From Acetivibrio cellulolyticus CD2 (lineage in GTDB: Bacteria > Bacillota > Clostridia > Acetivibrionales > Acetivibrionaceae): a DNA stretch of 64,000 nucleotides. The DNA lies in the NCBI RefSeq assembly GCF_000179595.2, contig NZ_JH556659.1:99456-163455 (forward strand), written 5' to 3'. The position numbers and the translations under genes are program-made. Below, piece by piece: positions 34,484 through 43,626 of this stretch (position 1 is the first letter of the stretch; every line of letters starts with the position of its first letter). The notes beneath the pieces are model-generated. The model had not been told where the DNA came from. It worked only from the letters and a program-made list of their open reading frames with translations, and did not search any database.

Positions 34484-35038
34484 ATGGATGGAATTAATTT
34501 AATGGTAGATGAGCACATAGTAATAAAAAGAATGCTTGCTGTCATCAGAAACGCTTGCATTGGTATAATGAACGGCAATAATATAGATTACGACGATTTT
34601 GACAAAATGATTGATTTTGTTAGAAACTACGCTGATAATCATCATCACGGAAAAGAAGAAAAAATCCTCTTTAGCAAGATGATTGATGAAATCGGAGGAG
34701 CAGCAGAAAAATTAGTTAGGTTCGGGATGCTGGTTGAGCATGATCTTGGCAGACTTTTTATGAAAGATTTTGAAGAAGCACTATTAGCAGTTAAAAATGG
34801 AGATAACGATGCAAAGGTTGATGTTGTTGCCAATGCAGTATCCTATACTCATCTGTTAAACAGACATATTGATAAAGAAGATACTGTGGCATATCCTTTT
34901 GCAAAAAGGGGATTATCATCTGAAACACTACAAAAGATTGACAATGAGTGTGGTGATTTTGAAAAAGAGATGGGAAAATCCGGTGTTCAGGATAAATATA
35001 TAAAATTGCTTGAATTCCTTGAAAGAAAGTACAAATAA
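34484..35038 (+). CDS. Hemerythrin-like domain protein
   Basis: 184 residues, four-helix hemerythrin/HHE fold. Iron-ligand candidates appear in the expected order: H in DEHIVIKRM, H/E in NHHHGKEEKILF, H in VEHDLGR, and H...HxxxE/D in THLLNRHIDKEDTVAYP. It would bind a di-iron centre and O2 or nitric oxide, a common oxidative-stress aid in anaerobes. Start ATG 34484 after gagagggtg. Monocistronic. Confidence 0.9.
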   Translation: MDGINLMVDEHIVIKRMLAVIRNACIGIMNGNNIDYDDFDKMIDFVRNYADNHHHGKEEKILFSKMIDEIGGAAEKLVRFGMLVEHDLGRLFMKDFEEALLAVKNGDNDAKVDVVANAVSYTHLLNRHIDKEDTVAYPFAKRGLSSETLQKIDNECGDFEKEMGKSGVQDKYIKLLEFLERKYK

Positions 35039-35176
35039 GAGTTGTGGCTTTGGTGCAAAAATAGATTCTGTGATATTACAATGGTAAAATTCGGGGAATA
35101 GAAATATTTGCACCAGAATCTGAGTCTTTTATATGTAAAATTTATCATTTCAATAGAATTTTGTTATTATTGTATC

Positions 35177-35222
35177 AAGGCCTAATTCCTGTAATTTGAT
35201 GGTGTTAGGCCTTTTAGATTTT
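35177..35222 (+). terminator. Rho-independent terminator
   Basis: AAGGCCTAA (35177-35185) pairs perfectly with TTAGGCCTT (35205-35213), then tttagattttttt. It ends the hemerythrin transcript. Confidence 0.8.
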
Positions 35223-35302
35223 TTTAGAGCTAATGTTGCATGAACTGCTCAATTATAGTAAGGTGTATAAATAAGAATATTCAAATAATGGAGTGATAAG
35301 TA

Positions 35303-35689
35303 ATGATATTTAAGGGCATATCAAAACGTTTTGTGACAATTGATAATCAGCAATATGAGGAGATTGGTGATTATTGGGATTATTTTGCCAAACTATTTGG
35401 CAGAGAAAACTTGCTTGGTCTTGGACTCAATTGGAAAGAAGACAGTCTTGAATATGTGATTGGAACAGTTGATGACTCGCTTAAATTTGATATTGAGCAG
35501 GTTAAAGATGTATATCCGGATTGTAAATATAAGGAGATTGATTTGCCGGAAGATGAGTGGAAAACCTATGACGGAAGAACAGAGGAATTATCCAAGCTGT
35601 ATGATGCGATTTATAAAGAAGGTGTCCTGCTTTATGAAATAGAGTCTTTTCGGGATGATGGTAATTGTAGAATAAGAATACGAAGATAA
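35303..35689 (+). CDS. Probable effector-binding (GyrI-like) domain protein
   Basis: 128 residues. The pattern FKGISKRFVTIDNQQYEEIG, then LGLGLNWKEDSLEYVIGT, then IDLPEDEWKTYDGR and a final FRDDGNCRIRIRR resembles a single bacterial transcription-activator effector-binding domain without DNA-binding part. It would be the third GyrI-like protein in the window. Homology is judged by eye only. RBS ggagtgataag before ATG. Confidence 0.55.
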   Translation: MIFKGISKRFVTIDNQQYEEIGDYWDYFAKLFGRENLLGLGLNWKEDSLEYVIGTVDDSLKFDIEQVKDVYPDCKYKEIDLPEDEWKTYDGRTEELSKLYDAIYKEGVLLYEIESFRDDGNCRIRIRR

Positions 35690-35934
35690 ATTTAAACTTA
35701 TGTGGCTATGTTCTCACACAGAAATTGTTATGGCAAAACATATCCACTGAAAAAAATGTGATAAGGTTACAATTCAGATATATCAATTCAGACAACTCAT
35801 ATGAAGACATTTCTGTATCATTTATAAAGCAATAAACATATATAGATTATATAAGCCTTTGCTCTTGATATGACGTGATTTAATTATATGTCAAATAGCT
35901 AATGGTTTTATATAAATAAGAAAGGAGGATTTCA

Positions 35935-36939
35935 ATGGCTTTAAATGATACTTCCACAAAAATACTAAATATGCGTGCTGCGAAATTTAAAAATAACAGT
36001 CCATTCACGTTAGGTTTATTAGGAGACAGTCATATAGGTCAGAGTAATTGTACAACTAATCCTACCTGGTATCGTGAATTGTTAAAAAAGATTGTTTCTA
36101 AAAATGTTTATACAATCATACATGGTGGAGATGCATCAGATCATGGAGGGGCTTCACTGAAACAATTTGTAAATATTACTGAAAATCAATTAAAATACGG
36201 AACTATAAACGCATCGAGGACACCAATTTTTGTTAATATCGGTAATCATGATTATTTAAGAGGAAAAACAACTAAAGCTGTAAGCCGTAATGACTATACA
36301 AAAGATATAGGGCAGCACAATAATATAATTAAACTTTTTGATAGCAATAAAGGACCGAGAGTGGCAGTAGTACTTCTGGATACCGGTTTTACAATTTCAG
36401 GTAAACTTCCTTCCGGCGAGGATTACAGCAAAGTCCTGAAAAGTATTGAAGATAAAATGATAGATTTAATAAAGAAGCACAACACTATCAGATTTATTAT
36501 TGACATGCATGTTCCACCACAAATATTGGCAACAACAAAAAATGATAAAAAATTTAATTCAAGTCATGTGTTATCAACTCAATTTAATAGCAAATTTAGA
36601 AAGTTTATAAAGGATTTTACAAGTAGGTACCCTGGCAGAATAATAGCCATAACAGCCCACCATAAGCATGGCTGGGTTCAGAAAAATGCTTATTACTTTT
36701 CATATAAAACCTATGATATGAAAACTCATAAAATACCAATATATCTTACTGCTCAGGGAGGACACTGTGACGGAAATGTTCAAAATGCACAATACAGCTT
36801 TTATATAATAAGCTTTGCAACATTTAAAAAGAATAAGAAAAGATACTATAAAATAACCAATGTTAACAGATTTAATGTAACTTATAATGTTGCTAACAAT
36901 GTATATAAATTAAGTAATCCGATTCCAATAGGAAAATAA
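35935..36939 (+). CDS. Calcineurin-like metallophosphoesterase
   Basis: 334 residues. The full dimetal set is visible: D31/H33 (GDSHIG), D66 (HGGDASDH), N104/H105/D106 (GNHDYL), H in IDMHVPP (about 190) and HxxH in AHHKHGW (about 241). No signal peptide, so a cytoplasmic phosphoesterase is likely, substrate unknown. RBS aaaggagg. The next gene, 13 bp downstream, encodes a very acidic small protein and is probably its partner. Confidence 0.9.
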   Translation: MALNDTSTKILNMRAAKFKNNSPFTLGLLGDSHIGQSNCTTNPTWYRELLKKIVSKNVYTIIHGGDASDHGGASLKQFVNITENQLKYGTINASRTPIFVNIGNHDYLRGKTTKAVSRNDYTKDIGQHNNIIKLFDSNKGPRVAVVLLDTGFTISGKLPSGEDYSKVLKSIEDKMIDLIKKHNTIRFIIDMHVPPQILATTKNDKKFNSSHVLSTQFNSKFRKFIKDFTSRYPGRIIAITAHHKHGWVQKNAYYFSYKTYDMKTHKIPIYLTAQGGHCDGNVQNAQYSFYIISFATFKKNKKRYYKITNVNRFNVTYNVANNVYKLSNPIPIGK

Positions 36940-36952
36940 GGAGGGATGAGAG

Positions 36953-37348
36953 ATGAGTGAAGCCACCTTTAAAAAGCATTTAGCAGAATTGGATGGAGTT
37001 TTGAGTTTACTGCAGGGGGATATTGAATCCGGTCCTGATGATGTAGTGCAAGACTGGTATGATCAGACGCTGGATGTTATATATAAATATGAAGATGAGA
37101 TTGATAGCAACCTGTACGTGCGTTTAGGTATGGACGAAGATTCCATTGAAGATGGGGAAATATTAGAAGATGAGAATGCGGAGGAACTGGAGACTGAAGA
37201 ATATGAAGAGGAAATAGTTGATAGTTCTGATGAGCTTGACGAGGCAGCAGAAGAGGATGCTGCTGATGGCACAGCAGTTTTTCAAATTGAAGATATAGAG
37301 AATGCTAAAGCTATCACAATAAATATAAAACTTCCTAATCCTTGGTAA
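36953..37348 (+). CDS. Acidic hypothetical protein
   Basis: 131 residues, extremely rich in Asp and Glu from about 55 to 112 (for example EDGEILEDENAEELETEEYE). The N-terminal 45 residues look like a short helical domain and the last ~20 (AKAITINIKLPNPW) like a beta-strand tail. RBS ggagggatgagag. Same operon as the metallophosphoesterase. Could be an inhibitor, a nucleic-acid mimic or a metal buffer; no family recognised. Confidence 0.75.
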   Translation: MSEATFKKHLAELDGVLSLLQGDIESGPDDVVQDWYDQTLDVIYKYEDEIDSNLYVRLGMDEDSIEDGEILEDENAEELETEEYEEEIVDSSDELDEAAEEDAADGTAVFQIEDIENAKAITINIKLPNPW

Positions 37349-37736
37349 ATATTTATTATAGATGACAAAGGGTAATTGGAGAGACGCGAACAATTTCATA
37401 CATGAAAAAGCAAAGGCATCAGGTCAGCAACCCGGTGCCTTTGTTGTAAATGTATAGTTTAGGCTAAAAGAATATATAAAAAGCTATTTTTAGGTAAAAG
37501 TTAAAATCTCATGCTGGTGAAAGAAAATGTAATAAAAGATATTGCAAACCAGATATCGGTGAGCTAAGATATGTATTATAGTGGTAAATTTAATGAAATT
37601 TTGGATAAGAAAAGGGTTATTGAATCGCATCGGTAAGTTCGTTCAAAATCCTAAGAGTTATACGAAATTTCCCTTGCGGTTACTCAAAGAAGTTTTGATT
37701 TTTTATACATTTTGAAAGTTTAGAGGAGATGAAATT
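37349..37736. other. 388-bp intergenic region with one strong hairpin
   Basis: CAAAGGCA (37411-37418) pairs with TGCCTTTG (37436-37443) around a loop containing caggtcagcaacccgg, then ttgtaaatg. It probably ends the phosphoesterase operon despite a poor T-run. A 21-codon frame at 37571-37636 after cggtgag is noted but not supported as a gene. Nothing else seen. Confidence 0.5.
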
Positions 37737-38294
37737 ATGAAAGTAGCTAAAATTGGTGTTTTGTTCATTGTGAGTGCTATTCTATTTTTATGTTCGTGTT
37801 CATCAAATCAACATGATAGCTTAAATAATTTGGGGACTAAATACAACATTGAAAATAATAAAACCAAATTTGGAGTTTATTTATATGATTCAGTTGAAAC
37901 ATTAAGTAATGATGGGAAAGAAAGCAAGCTTAATGAGATACCTGTAATTTCAGAAAATAATATTAAAAGTTATAACTGGAAGACTCATGAAATAATTCTG
38001 AGTAATATTGAGAAACGTGATATTGATTTTCAAAATCAACTTGATGGAGGATGCAAGACTGTTGGTGGCAAGCCAAATGGAAGGTTTGCAGTTTTGGTCA
38101 ATGGAGTAAAAAAATACGAGGGTGTTTTTCCGGCAGCAGCAGAAATGAGTTTTCAAGCTGAAGGGGAAACAGTTATGAGAGATACTGCTGAAGGCGTTAA
38201 AATTGAACTTTTTGGAATGGATAGAAAGGTTGATCCGCGCACGCAAAAGGATATTTATGATGTTTTAAAAAGCTTAGGCAAATTATCGGAATAA
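37737..38294 (+). CDS. Putative lipoprotein of unknown function
   Basis: 185 residues. Signal MKVAKIGVLFIVSAILFL ends in a lipobox-like LCSC with Cys21 (or Cys19) as the lipid site. The mature part has a conserved-looking segment DGGCKTVGGKPNGRFAVLVN. It would be anchored outside the membrane. RBS gaggagatg. No family recognised. It appears monocistronic. Confidence 0.78.
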   Translation: MKVAKIGVLFIVSAILFLCSCSSNQHDSLNNLGTKYNIENNKTKFGVYLYDSVETLSNDGKESKLNEIPVISENNIKSYNWKTHEIILSNIEKRDIDFQNQLDGGCKTVGGKPNGRFAVLVNGVKKYEGVFPAAAEMSFQAEGETVMRDTAEGVKIELFGMDRKVDPRTQKDIYDVLKSLGKLSE

Positions 38295-38369
38295 TATTTT
38301 TGAGTTTGGCTTTGGAGAGAGGGAAACGTGCTCTGTAGCAATCTATTGATAGCTAATAAAGTTTCATTC

Positions 38370-38423
38370 TTGACAAAAAATAGAAATCATAATATAATTA
38401 TAATATGATTAAATAGTCAGTCA
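38370..38423 (+). promoter_or_regulatory. Consensus promoter with TetR operator
   Basis: TTGACA (38370-38375), 17 bp, TATAAT (38393-38398): a perfect sigma-A promoter. Downstream lies TGATTAAATAGTCAGTCA (38406-38423), matching 13 of 18 bases of the perfect palindrome before the SDR gene (39071-39088). Confidence 0.75.
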
Positions 38424-38439
38424 ATTAGGTGATGTGTTC

Positions 38440-39051
38440 ATGGGACGAAATCTAGAAAAGAATATTCAAATAAAAGAAGAAAAAACTGAATTGATATTGA
38501 ATGCAGCAGTTAAAACTTTTGCAGAGAAAGGATATGGTAGTACCAAAATAAGTGACATTGCAAAAGAAGCAGGAATAAGCCACGGCTTAGTTTATCAATA
38601 CTTCACTTCAAAAGAAGAGATATTTAAAATACTCATCCAACGTTCTTTAGAAATTACCAAAAATACAGCGGAACAAAATTTCAGTATAAAAGGTACTCCA
38701 ATAGAAAAAATTGAAGCTCATGTAGGTATGTATATCAATTTTTTAAGAGATCAAAGAGATAAGAATGAAAAACCATACTATTTTATGGTAATGCACCAAG
38801 CTATAAATTTTGAAGTTGTATCTGATGAAGTTAAAAAAATTGTAAATGATAATCCAAACCCATTATATAATCTTATAAGGCCATTAATAGTTGAAGGGCA
38901 GGAAATAGGTGAAATAGTTGAAGGGGATCCCGATATGCTAACGGAATTCCTTATGCAAATCATGCTTGGAATAGGTATTTCAAATAATACAGGCCAATAT
39001 AGGGCACCTCTTCCCGATAAAAATCTGATAATGAGGATGTTAAGAAAATAA
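38440..39051 (+). CDS. TetR/AcrR family regulator
   Basis: 203 residues from the ATG at 38440 (MGRNLEKN), RBS ttaggtgat. The HTH (about 12-58) includes ILNAAVKTFAEKGYGSTKIS then GISHGLVYQYFTSKEEI. The C-terminal domain resembles the YfiR/TetR_C-type ligand pocket. It is followed by an SDR gene with a copy of the same operator, so it likely represses both itself and the SDR. Confidence 0.9.
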   Translation: MGRNLEKNIQIKEEKTELILNAAVKTFAEKGYGSTKISDIAKEAGISHGLVYQYFTSKEEIFKILIQRSLEITKNTAEQNFSIKGTPIEKIEAHVGMYINFLRDQRDKNEKPYYFMVMHQAINFEVVSDEVKKIVNDNPNPLYNLIRPLIVEGQEIGEIVEGDPDMLTEFLMQIMLGIGISNNTGQYRAPLPDKNLIMRMLRK

Positions 39052-39070
39052 GTTTTTTTAAAACAAAAAA

Positions 39071-39088
39071 TGACTGAAAAATCAGTCA
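39071..39088. promoter_or_regulatory. TetR operator before the SDR gene
   Basis: Perfect palindrome TGACTGA-aaaa-TCAGTCA between the tetR stop and the SDR RBS. This is a classic TetR-type site and resembles 38406-38423. Confidence 0.72.
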
Positions 39089-39108
39089 ATGTAGAGAGGA
39101 GAAATATT

Positions 39109-39990
39109 ATGAAAGAATTGGTAGGTAAAATAGCTGTAGTTACAGGTGGAGCATCGGGAATAGGTAAAGGAATAGCAAAAAAACTTCTGGAAAATGGAGC
39201 GGAAGTTGTTATTGCTGATATTAACAAGGATAAACTAGAATATGCTAAGAAAGAGTTAGAGCAGAATGGAAAAAAAGTAATATGTAAGTTAGTTGATGTT
39301 ACAAAAGAAGATGACCTAAAAAAATTGGCCGATGACACAATTGGACTTTATGGACAGGTTAACATTCTCTGCAATAATGCAGGAGTGGGTTATAGTTCGG
39401 GTTTTAGTTGGGAGAATACTGATGATGAATGGAACTGGATAATAAATACCAATCTGAAGAGTGTAATATATGGAATACGGACTTTTATTCCTATTATGCT
39501 GAAACAGGATAACGAGTGCCATATAATTAACACATCTTCGAATGCTGGAATCACAATTGGTGGTACAATGGCTATGTACAGTGTGACAAAACACGGAGTG
39601 GTTGCGTTATCGGAATCGTTATATAATGAGCTCAAATTAATAAATTCAAAAATAAATGTGAGTGTTTTATGTCCTGGTTTTGTGAGTTCGGATATATTAA
39701 ACCCATTTATACCAGAGACGGTTGAAGCTAAATCAAGTCCTGTAATTAATGAGAATTCAGAACTTTTCTTCAAAGCTTTTTACAATGCTATAAATAATGG
39801 AGTAACAACCGATGAAATCGGAGAAAGTGTAGTTAATGCAATAAGAAACCAAATATTTTACATTTTATCAAGTGAGACTGACAAAAATCTTATAAGAGCA
39901 CGCTTGAACAACATAATTGAAATCAAGAATCCTGATATTGTTGTTCCAGAAGAACTTTTACGTGAAATAGAAAAACTCACGCAGTTATAA
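39109..39990 (+). CDS. Short-chain dehydrogenase/reductase (SDR)
   Basis: 293 residues from the ATG at 39109 (RBS gagaggag). Classical SDR: cofactor motif TGGASGIG (12-19), NNAG, catalytic Ser in NTSSNAG, and YSVTK with the catalytic Tyr and Lys; CPGFVSSDI follows. It reduces or oxidises an alcohol/ketone with NAD(P)H. The substrate is unknown. It is regulated with the upstream tetR gene. Confidence 0.9.
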   Translation: MKELVGKIAVVTGGASGIGKGIAKKLLENGAEVVIADINKDKLEYAKKELEQNGKKVICKLVDVTKEDDLKKLADDTIGLYGQVNILCNNAGVGYSSGFSWENTDDEWNWIINTNLKSVIYGIRTFIPIMLKQDNECHIINTSSNAGITIGGTMAMYSVTKHGVVALSESLYNELKLINSKINVSVLCPGFVSSDILNPFIPETVEAKSSPVINENSELFFKAFYNAINNGVTTDEIGESVVNAIRNQIFYILSSETDKNLIRARLNNIIEIKNPDIVVPEELLREIEKLTQL

Positions 39991-40125
39991 ATTGTAAAAT
40001 GATGAGGGGTAAAGATAAAAAAGTAATAATTTAAAAATGTGGAGATTTATTATATGCTAGATGGTGGAACAAGTCTTATAAGATGAGGGTTCTGCGATGA
40101 GTGATGCGAATATGGGAGTGGGTTT

Positions 40126-40881
40126 ATGAATACAAAAAAGAAAATGAAAATTGGAAAGAAAATCGTAATAAGTTTTGTTTCATTTCTGCTGATTATTATC
40201 TGTACATTTTTAATATACACCTCCAACTATTATCATGCTGATGATATTGCAATCAAGGAAGCAAGCATTGACGGAGATATAGATATATCGAATATAAAAG
40301 GAGCACTCATGTTTGATCCGGGTAACGCCGACACTGCAATGGTCTTTTATCCGGGCGGCAAGGTTGAATATACGGCTTACGAGCCACTGATGGTCAAAAT
40401 TGCGCAGAAGGGCATCCTTTGTATCCTGCCCAAAATGCCGTTCAATTTGGCTGTATTTGACATAAATGCAGCTGATAAATATATTTCCGGAAATGCCAAA
40501 ATACTGCATTGGTATATAGGTGGGCACTCGCTTGGAGGAAGTATGGCCGCAAGCTATGTCTCGAAAAACAGCGGAAAGGTTGAAGGATTGATTCTTATGG
40601 CGTCATACTCGACAGCTGATATTTCGTCCAGCAGCATGAGGGTGCTGAGTATGTACGGCAGTAAAGACGGGGTGCTGAATAAGGAAGCTTACCAGAAGAA
40701 TAAAAGAAATCTGCCTTTGAATTTTACCGAGATAGTTGTTGAGGGTGGTAATCATGCAGGTTTTGGATGCTATGGACCACAACAAGGCGACGGGAAAGCA
40801 GACATTTCATATGAAAAGCAGCAAACGTATACCGCTCAAGTCGTTGCTGAATTTTGCCACACAGCAAATTTTAAAAGATAA
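40126..40881 (+). CDS. Membrane-anchored alpha/beta hydrolase (dienelactone/lipase-like)
   Basis: 251 residues. TM anchor at about 12-32. The hydrolase core has the nucleophile elbow GGHSLGGSMA (Ser135), an Asp candidate in SMYGSKDGVLN, and the His in GGNHAGFGCYG. The last motif is typical of the Abhydrolase_5 group. Predicted extracytoplasmic esterase. Start ATG at 40126 with gggagtggg upstream. It lies downstream of the SDR gene but 135 bp away, so separate transcription is possible. Confidence 0.85.
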   Translation: MNTKKKMKIGKKIVISFVSFLLIIICTFLIYTSNYYHADDIAIKEASIDGDIDISNIKGALMFDPGNADTAMVFYPGGKVEYTAYEPLMVKIAQKGILCILPKMPFNLAVFDINAADKYISGNAKILHWYIGGHSLGGSMAASYVSKNSGKVEGLILMASYSTADISSSSMRVLSMYGSKDGVLNKEAYQKNKRNLPLNFTEIVVEGGNHAGFGCYGPQQGDGKADISYEKQQTYTAQVVAEFCHTANFKR

Positions 40882-40938
40882 TATACTAAGTTGTTTTTAT
40901 AATATACAAATGTGATATTATGGGAGAGTAGAGTGTGA

Positions 40939-41208
40939 AACAAAGCAGAAGAGATTATAAATGCAATTGAACAATACCAAAGAGATGAGGGGGCATATCC
41001 TGAAGATTTAACAAAATTGCAACCTAAATATATTTATGAACTAAAAACATTTATGCTTGATATGGTTGATGCAAATATTGAGTATGTTTTATATGATAAT
41101 TGTGAGAACGAAACGTATCGTTTATTTTATTCTGCCCCATTTTTATTTTTTGAAAATAAAACAATGTATGACAGCCTAAGTAAAGAATGGAGTACACGAA
41201 TGGATTAG
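40939..41208 (+). pseudogene. Type II secretion protein G-like (pseudopilin-type) fragment
   Basis: An open frame follows a TGA at 40936 without start or RBS: EIINAIEQYQRDEGAYPEDL then KLQPKYIYEL. This matches the region just after the N-terminal helix of GspG-like proteins (IxxYxxdxGxYPxxLxxL). The hydrophobic N-terminal pilin helix is absent, so the gene is 5'-truncated. Confidence 0.55.
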
Positions 41209-41554
41209 TAATTCAATGAAATGTTAAATGAGTCAATTGAAAAGAGCAGAGAAATATCTGATAATATAAATAGTAACTTTGAGTAATTTTGGTGCAGCAT
41301 CCATGCTACTCTGGCTTTGCTATATCTGATACTGTTAAGTTTATAAATTGTGATGTATCTACTATAGCTATGAATAAAACTTGTGGAATGGCTGCATTTT
41401 TATTGTCATCAGGTAATTAAGTATTGTGAAGATTGAATTATCCCATATCTGAATTAATACGTGAGCGCATTTATATATGAGAAGTTGCTAAAGTAATTGA
41501 AGATGACGATATAATTATTGAGTATATATTATTAAAAGTTTGAGGGTTAAGATT
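41209..41554. other. 346-bp region before the sugar operon
   Basis: No coding sequence is convincing on either strand. It is probably decayed DNA plus the promoter region of the operon at 41555; no clear promoter was found. Confidence 0.4.
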
Positions 41555-42688
41555 ATGATAGAAAAGTACGACAAAATAATTATAGGCGCAGGTTTGTATG
41601 GGTTATATTCTGCCCTTTTTTGCGGACAAAAAGGACAACATGTGCTTGTGCTAGAATGCGACCCTACACCTTTTCGAAGAGCGACTTACATTAACCAGGC
41701 AAGGGTGCATCAGGGATATCATTATCCAAGATCAATATCTACTGCGATGAAGTCAGCTGGATATTTTGAAAGATTTAGTGAAGACTATGGATTTTGTATT
41801 AACAGAGAATTTAACAAAGTTTACGCCACATCAAGACAATATTCATGGTCGAATGGCGAACAATTTAAGAACTTTTGTAAAGCAGCAAAAATTCAATGTG
41901 AGGAATTGCATCCGAAAAGATTTTTTAAGAAGGGTATGTGTGATGGTGCGTTTCTTACTAAAGAATATACATATGATGCGACGATTTTGAAGGATTACTT
42001 CATAGGCAAATTATCTAGTATGAGTAATGTGAAAATCCAGTATGGAATCAATATACAAAGAGTAGAACAACAACCAAATTGCTACGTGATTCTAACAGAT
42101 GATGGTAAAAATTATCAGACAGAATTCCTTTTGAATGCTACATATGCAGCGACTAATCAGATATTAGAAATGGTGGGTTTTGAAAAATTCAAAATAAAGT
42201 ATGAACTATGTGAAATTATTTTATGTGATGTTAATGACAGATTGAAACAATATGGTTTTACCATAATGGACGGTCCTTTCTTTTCAATTATACCTTTTGG
42301 AAAAACGGGCTTACATTCTCTTACGTCTGTTACGTTTACGCCGCATACTACCAGCTCTGACGAACTCCCAACATTTGCATGTCAAAAAGAAAGCAATGGA
42401 AATTGTTCTACAAAACGCTTAGGAAACTGCAATGACTGTCCTGCAAAACCAGAAACTGCATTTCCCTATATGGCAAATCTAGCAAGAAAATATCTTAAAG
42501 ATGAATATGGCTTTGAATATAGAAATTCTCTGTTTTCAATGAAGCCAATATTGATAAGCTCTGAAATAGATGATTCTAGACCTACAGTAATAAGAACATA
42601 TTCTAAGAATCCTACTTTTGTAGGTGTTCTGTCGGGAAAAATTAATACAGTTTACGACTTAGACGAGGTGCTAGGTGATGAAAAATAA
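41555..42688 (+). CDS. FAD-dependent oxidoreductase (DAO-like)
   Basis: 377 residues from the ATG at 41555. N-terminal dinucleotide site IIIGAGLYGLYSA (GxGxxG at 11-16), then INQARVHQGYHYPRS, which is the flavin-loop region of the DAO family. A Cys cluster (CQKESNGNCSTKRLGNC then DCPAK, about 280-300) may bind metal, which is unusual for DAO proteins. It begins a tight four-gene operon with a polyprenyl-type glycosyltransferase, a Rossmann reductase and a TIM-barrel isomerase. It probably oxidises or tailors a sugar or its lipid-linked form. Confidence 0.8.
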   Translation: MIEKYDKIIIGAGLYGLYSALFCGQKGQHVLVLECDPTPFRRATYINQARVHQGYHYPRSISTAMKSAGYFERFSEDYGFCINREFNKVYATSRQYSWSNGEQFKNFCKAAKIQCEELHPKRFFKKGMCDGAFLTKEYTYDATILKDYFIGKLSSMSNVKIQYGINIQRVEQQPNCYVILTDDGKNYQTEFLLNATYAATNQILEMVGFEKFKIKYELCEIILCDVNDRLKQYGFTIMDGPFFSIIPFGKTGLHSLTSVTFTPHTTSSDELPTFACQKESNGNCSTKRLGNCNDCPAKPETAFPYMANLARKYLKDEYGFEYRNSLFSMKPILISSEIDDSRPTVIRTYSKNPTFVGVLSGKINTVYDLDEVLGDEK

Positions 42689-43613
42689 AGAGAAAAATTT
42701 TGTATCCGCTATTATATATGTACATAATAAAGAGAATAGAATCGAAAGATTTTTAAAAACTATCGTTTCTGTTTTAGAAGATAATTTCGAAAACTCTGAG
42801 ATTATCTGTGTTAATGACAATTCTAATGATGAAAGCATACAGAAAATCAAAGCGGTGAGCGCACAGGCAAAGAGCACAAGTATATCAGTACTCAATATGA
42901 GTTATTTCCATGGCCTTGAAATGTCTATGAATGCAGGAATGGACTTAGCAATAGGGGATTTTGTGTTCGAGTTTGATTCCACAACAATGGACTATGATGT
43001 GGAAGAGATTATGAAAATATATAGACGTTCTCTTGAAGGCTATGACATTGTAAGTGCATCTCCAAATAAGAAAAAGAAAATTTCTTCTAGTATCTTTTAT
43101 TTTGTATTTGATAAATTTACTGATCTTTCATATAAGATGACTACAGAAAGTTTTCGCATTTTAAGCCGCCGGGTGATCAATCGCATTAGCAGTATGAATA
43201 AGACAGTTCCATATAGGAAAGCAATTTATGCAAATTGTGGTTTAAAAACAGATAGTATTATTTATGAAGTAAAGAAGACCGATTCAACAGCTGATAAAAA
43301 AGAACATAAGTATAGAAGAGGATTGGCGACAGATTCATTAATTCTTTTTACGGATGTGGGATATAGATTTTCCACATTAATGACCTTTTTTATGATGCTT
43401 ATGACAGTCTTTATGGTCATATATTCCCTGGTTATCTATTGCACAGGCACTCCGGTAGAAGGTTGGACAACTACAATTCTTTTCCTCTCAGTTGCATTCT
43501 TTGGTTTGTTTGCTATTTTGACTATTGTTATTAAATACCTGCAGCTTCTAATTGAACTGGTATTCAAGAGAAAAAGATATAGTTTTGAAAGCATTGAAAA
43601 ATTAACGAAGTAG
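42678..43613 (+). CDS. GtrB-like family 2 glycosyltransferase
   Basis: 311 residues. GT2 domain (about 8-225) with SAIIYVHNKENRIERFLKTI, VNDNSNDES and a metal-site-like EFDSTTMDYD. Two C-terminal TM helices (about 233-254 and 265-292) resemble GtrB/DPM1 enzymes that load a sugar onto polyprenyl phosphate. Overlaps the FAD gene by 11 bp (ATG 42678, RBS ctaggtg). No GtrA flippase or GtrC transferase is nearby. The donor sugar is unknown. Confidence 0.85.
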   Translation: MKNKEKNFVSAIIYVHNKENRIERFLKTIVSVLEDNFENSEIICVNDNSNDESIQKIKAVSAQAKSTSISVLNMSYFHGLEMSMNAGMDLAIGDFVFEFDSTTMDYDVEEIMKIYRRSLEGYDIVSASPNKKKKISSSIFYFVFDKFTDLSYKMTTESFRILSRRVINRISSMNKTVPYRKAIYANCGLKTDSIIYEVKKTDSTADKKEHKYRRGLATDSLILFTDVGYRFSTLMTFFMMLMTVFMVIYSLVIYCTGTPVEGWTTTILFLSVAFFGLFAILTIVIKYLQLLIELVFKRKRYSFESIEKLTK

Positions 43614-43626
43614 AGGAGAAAAAAGC

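Noticed and set aside
37063-37272. Minus-strand Ser-rich frame
   Set aside because: Reverse of the Asp/Glu-rich repeat of the acidic protein.
37411-37443. Hairpin as part of a riboswitch
   Set aside because: It lies after the phosphoesterase operon and ~290 bp before the next gene, with no conserved aptamer features seen; better read as a transcript end.
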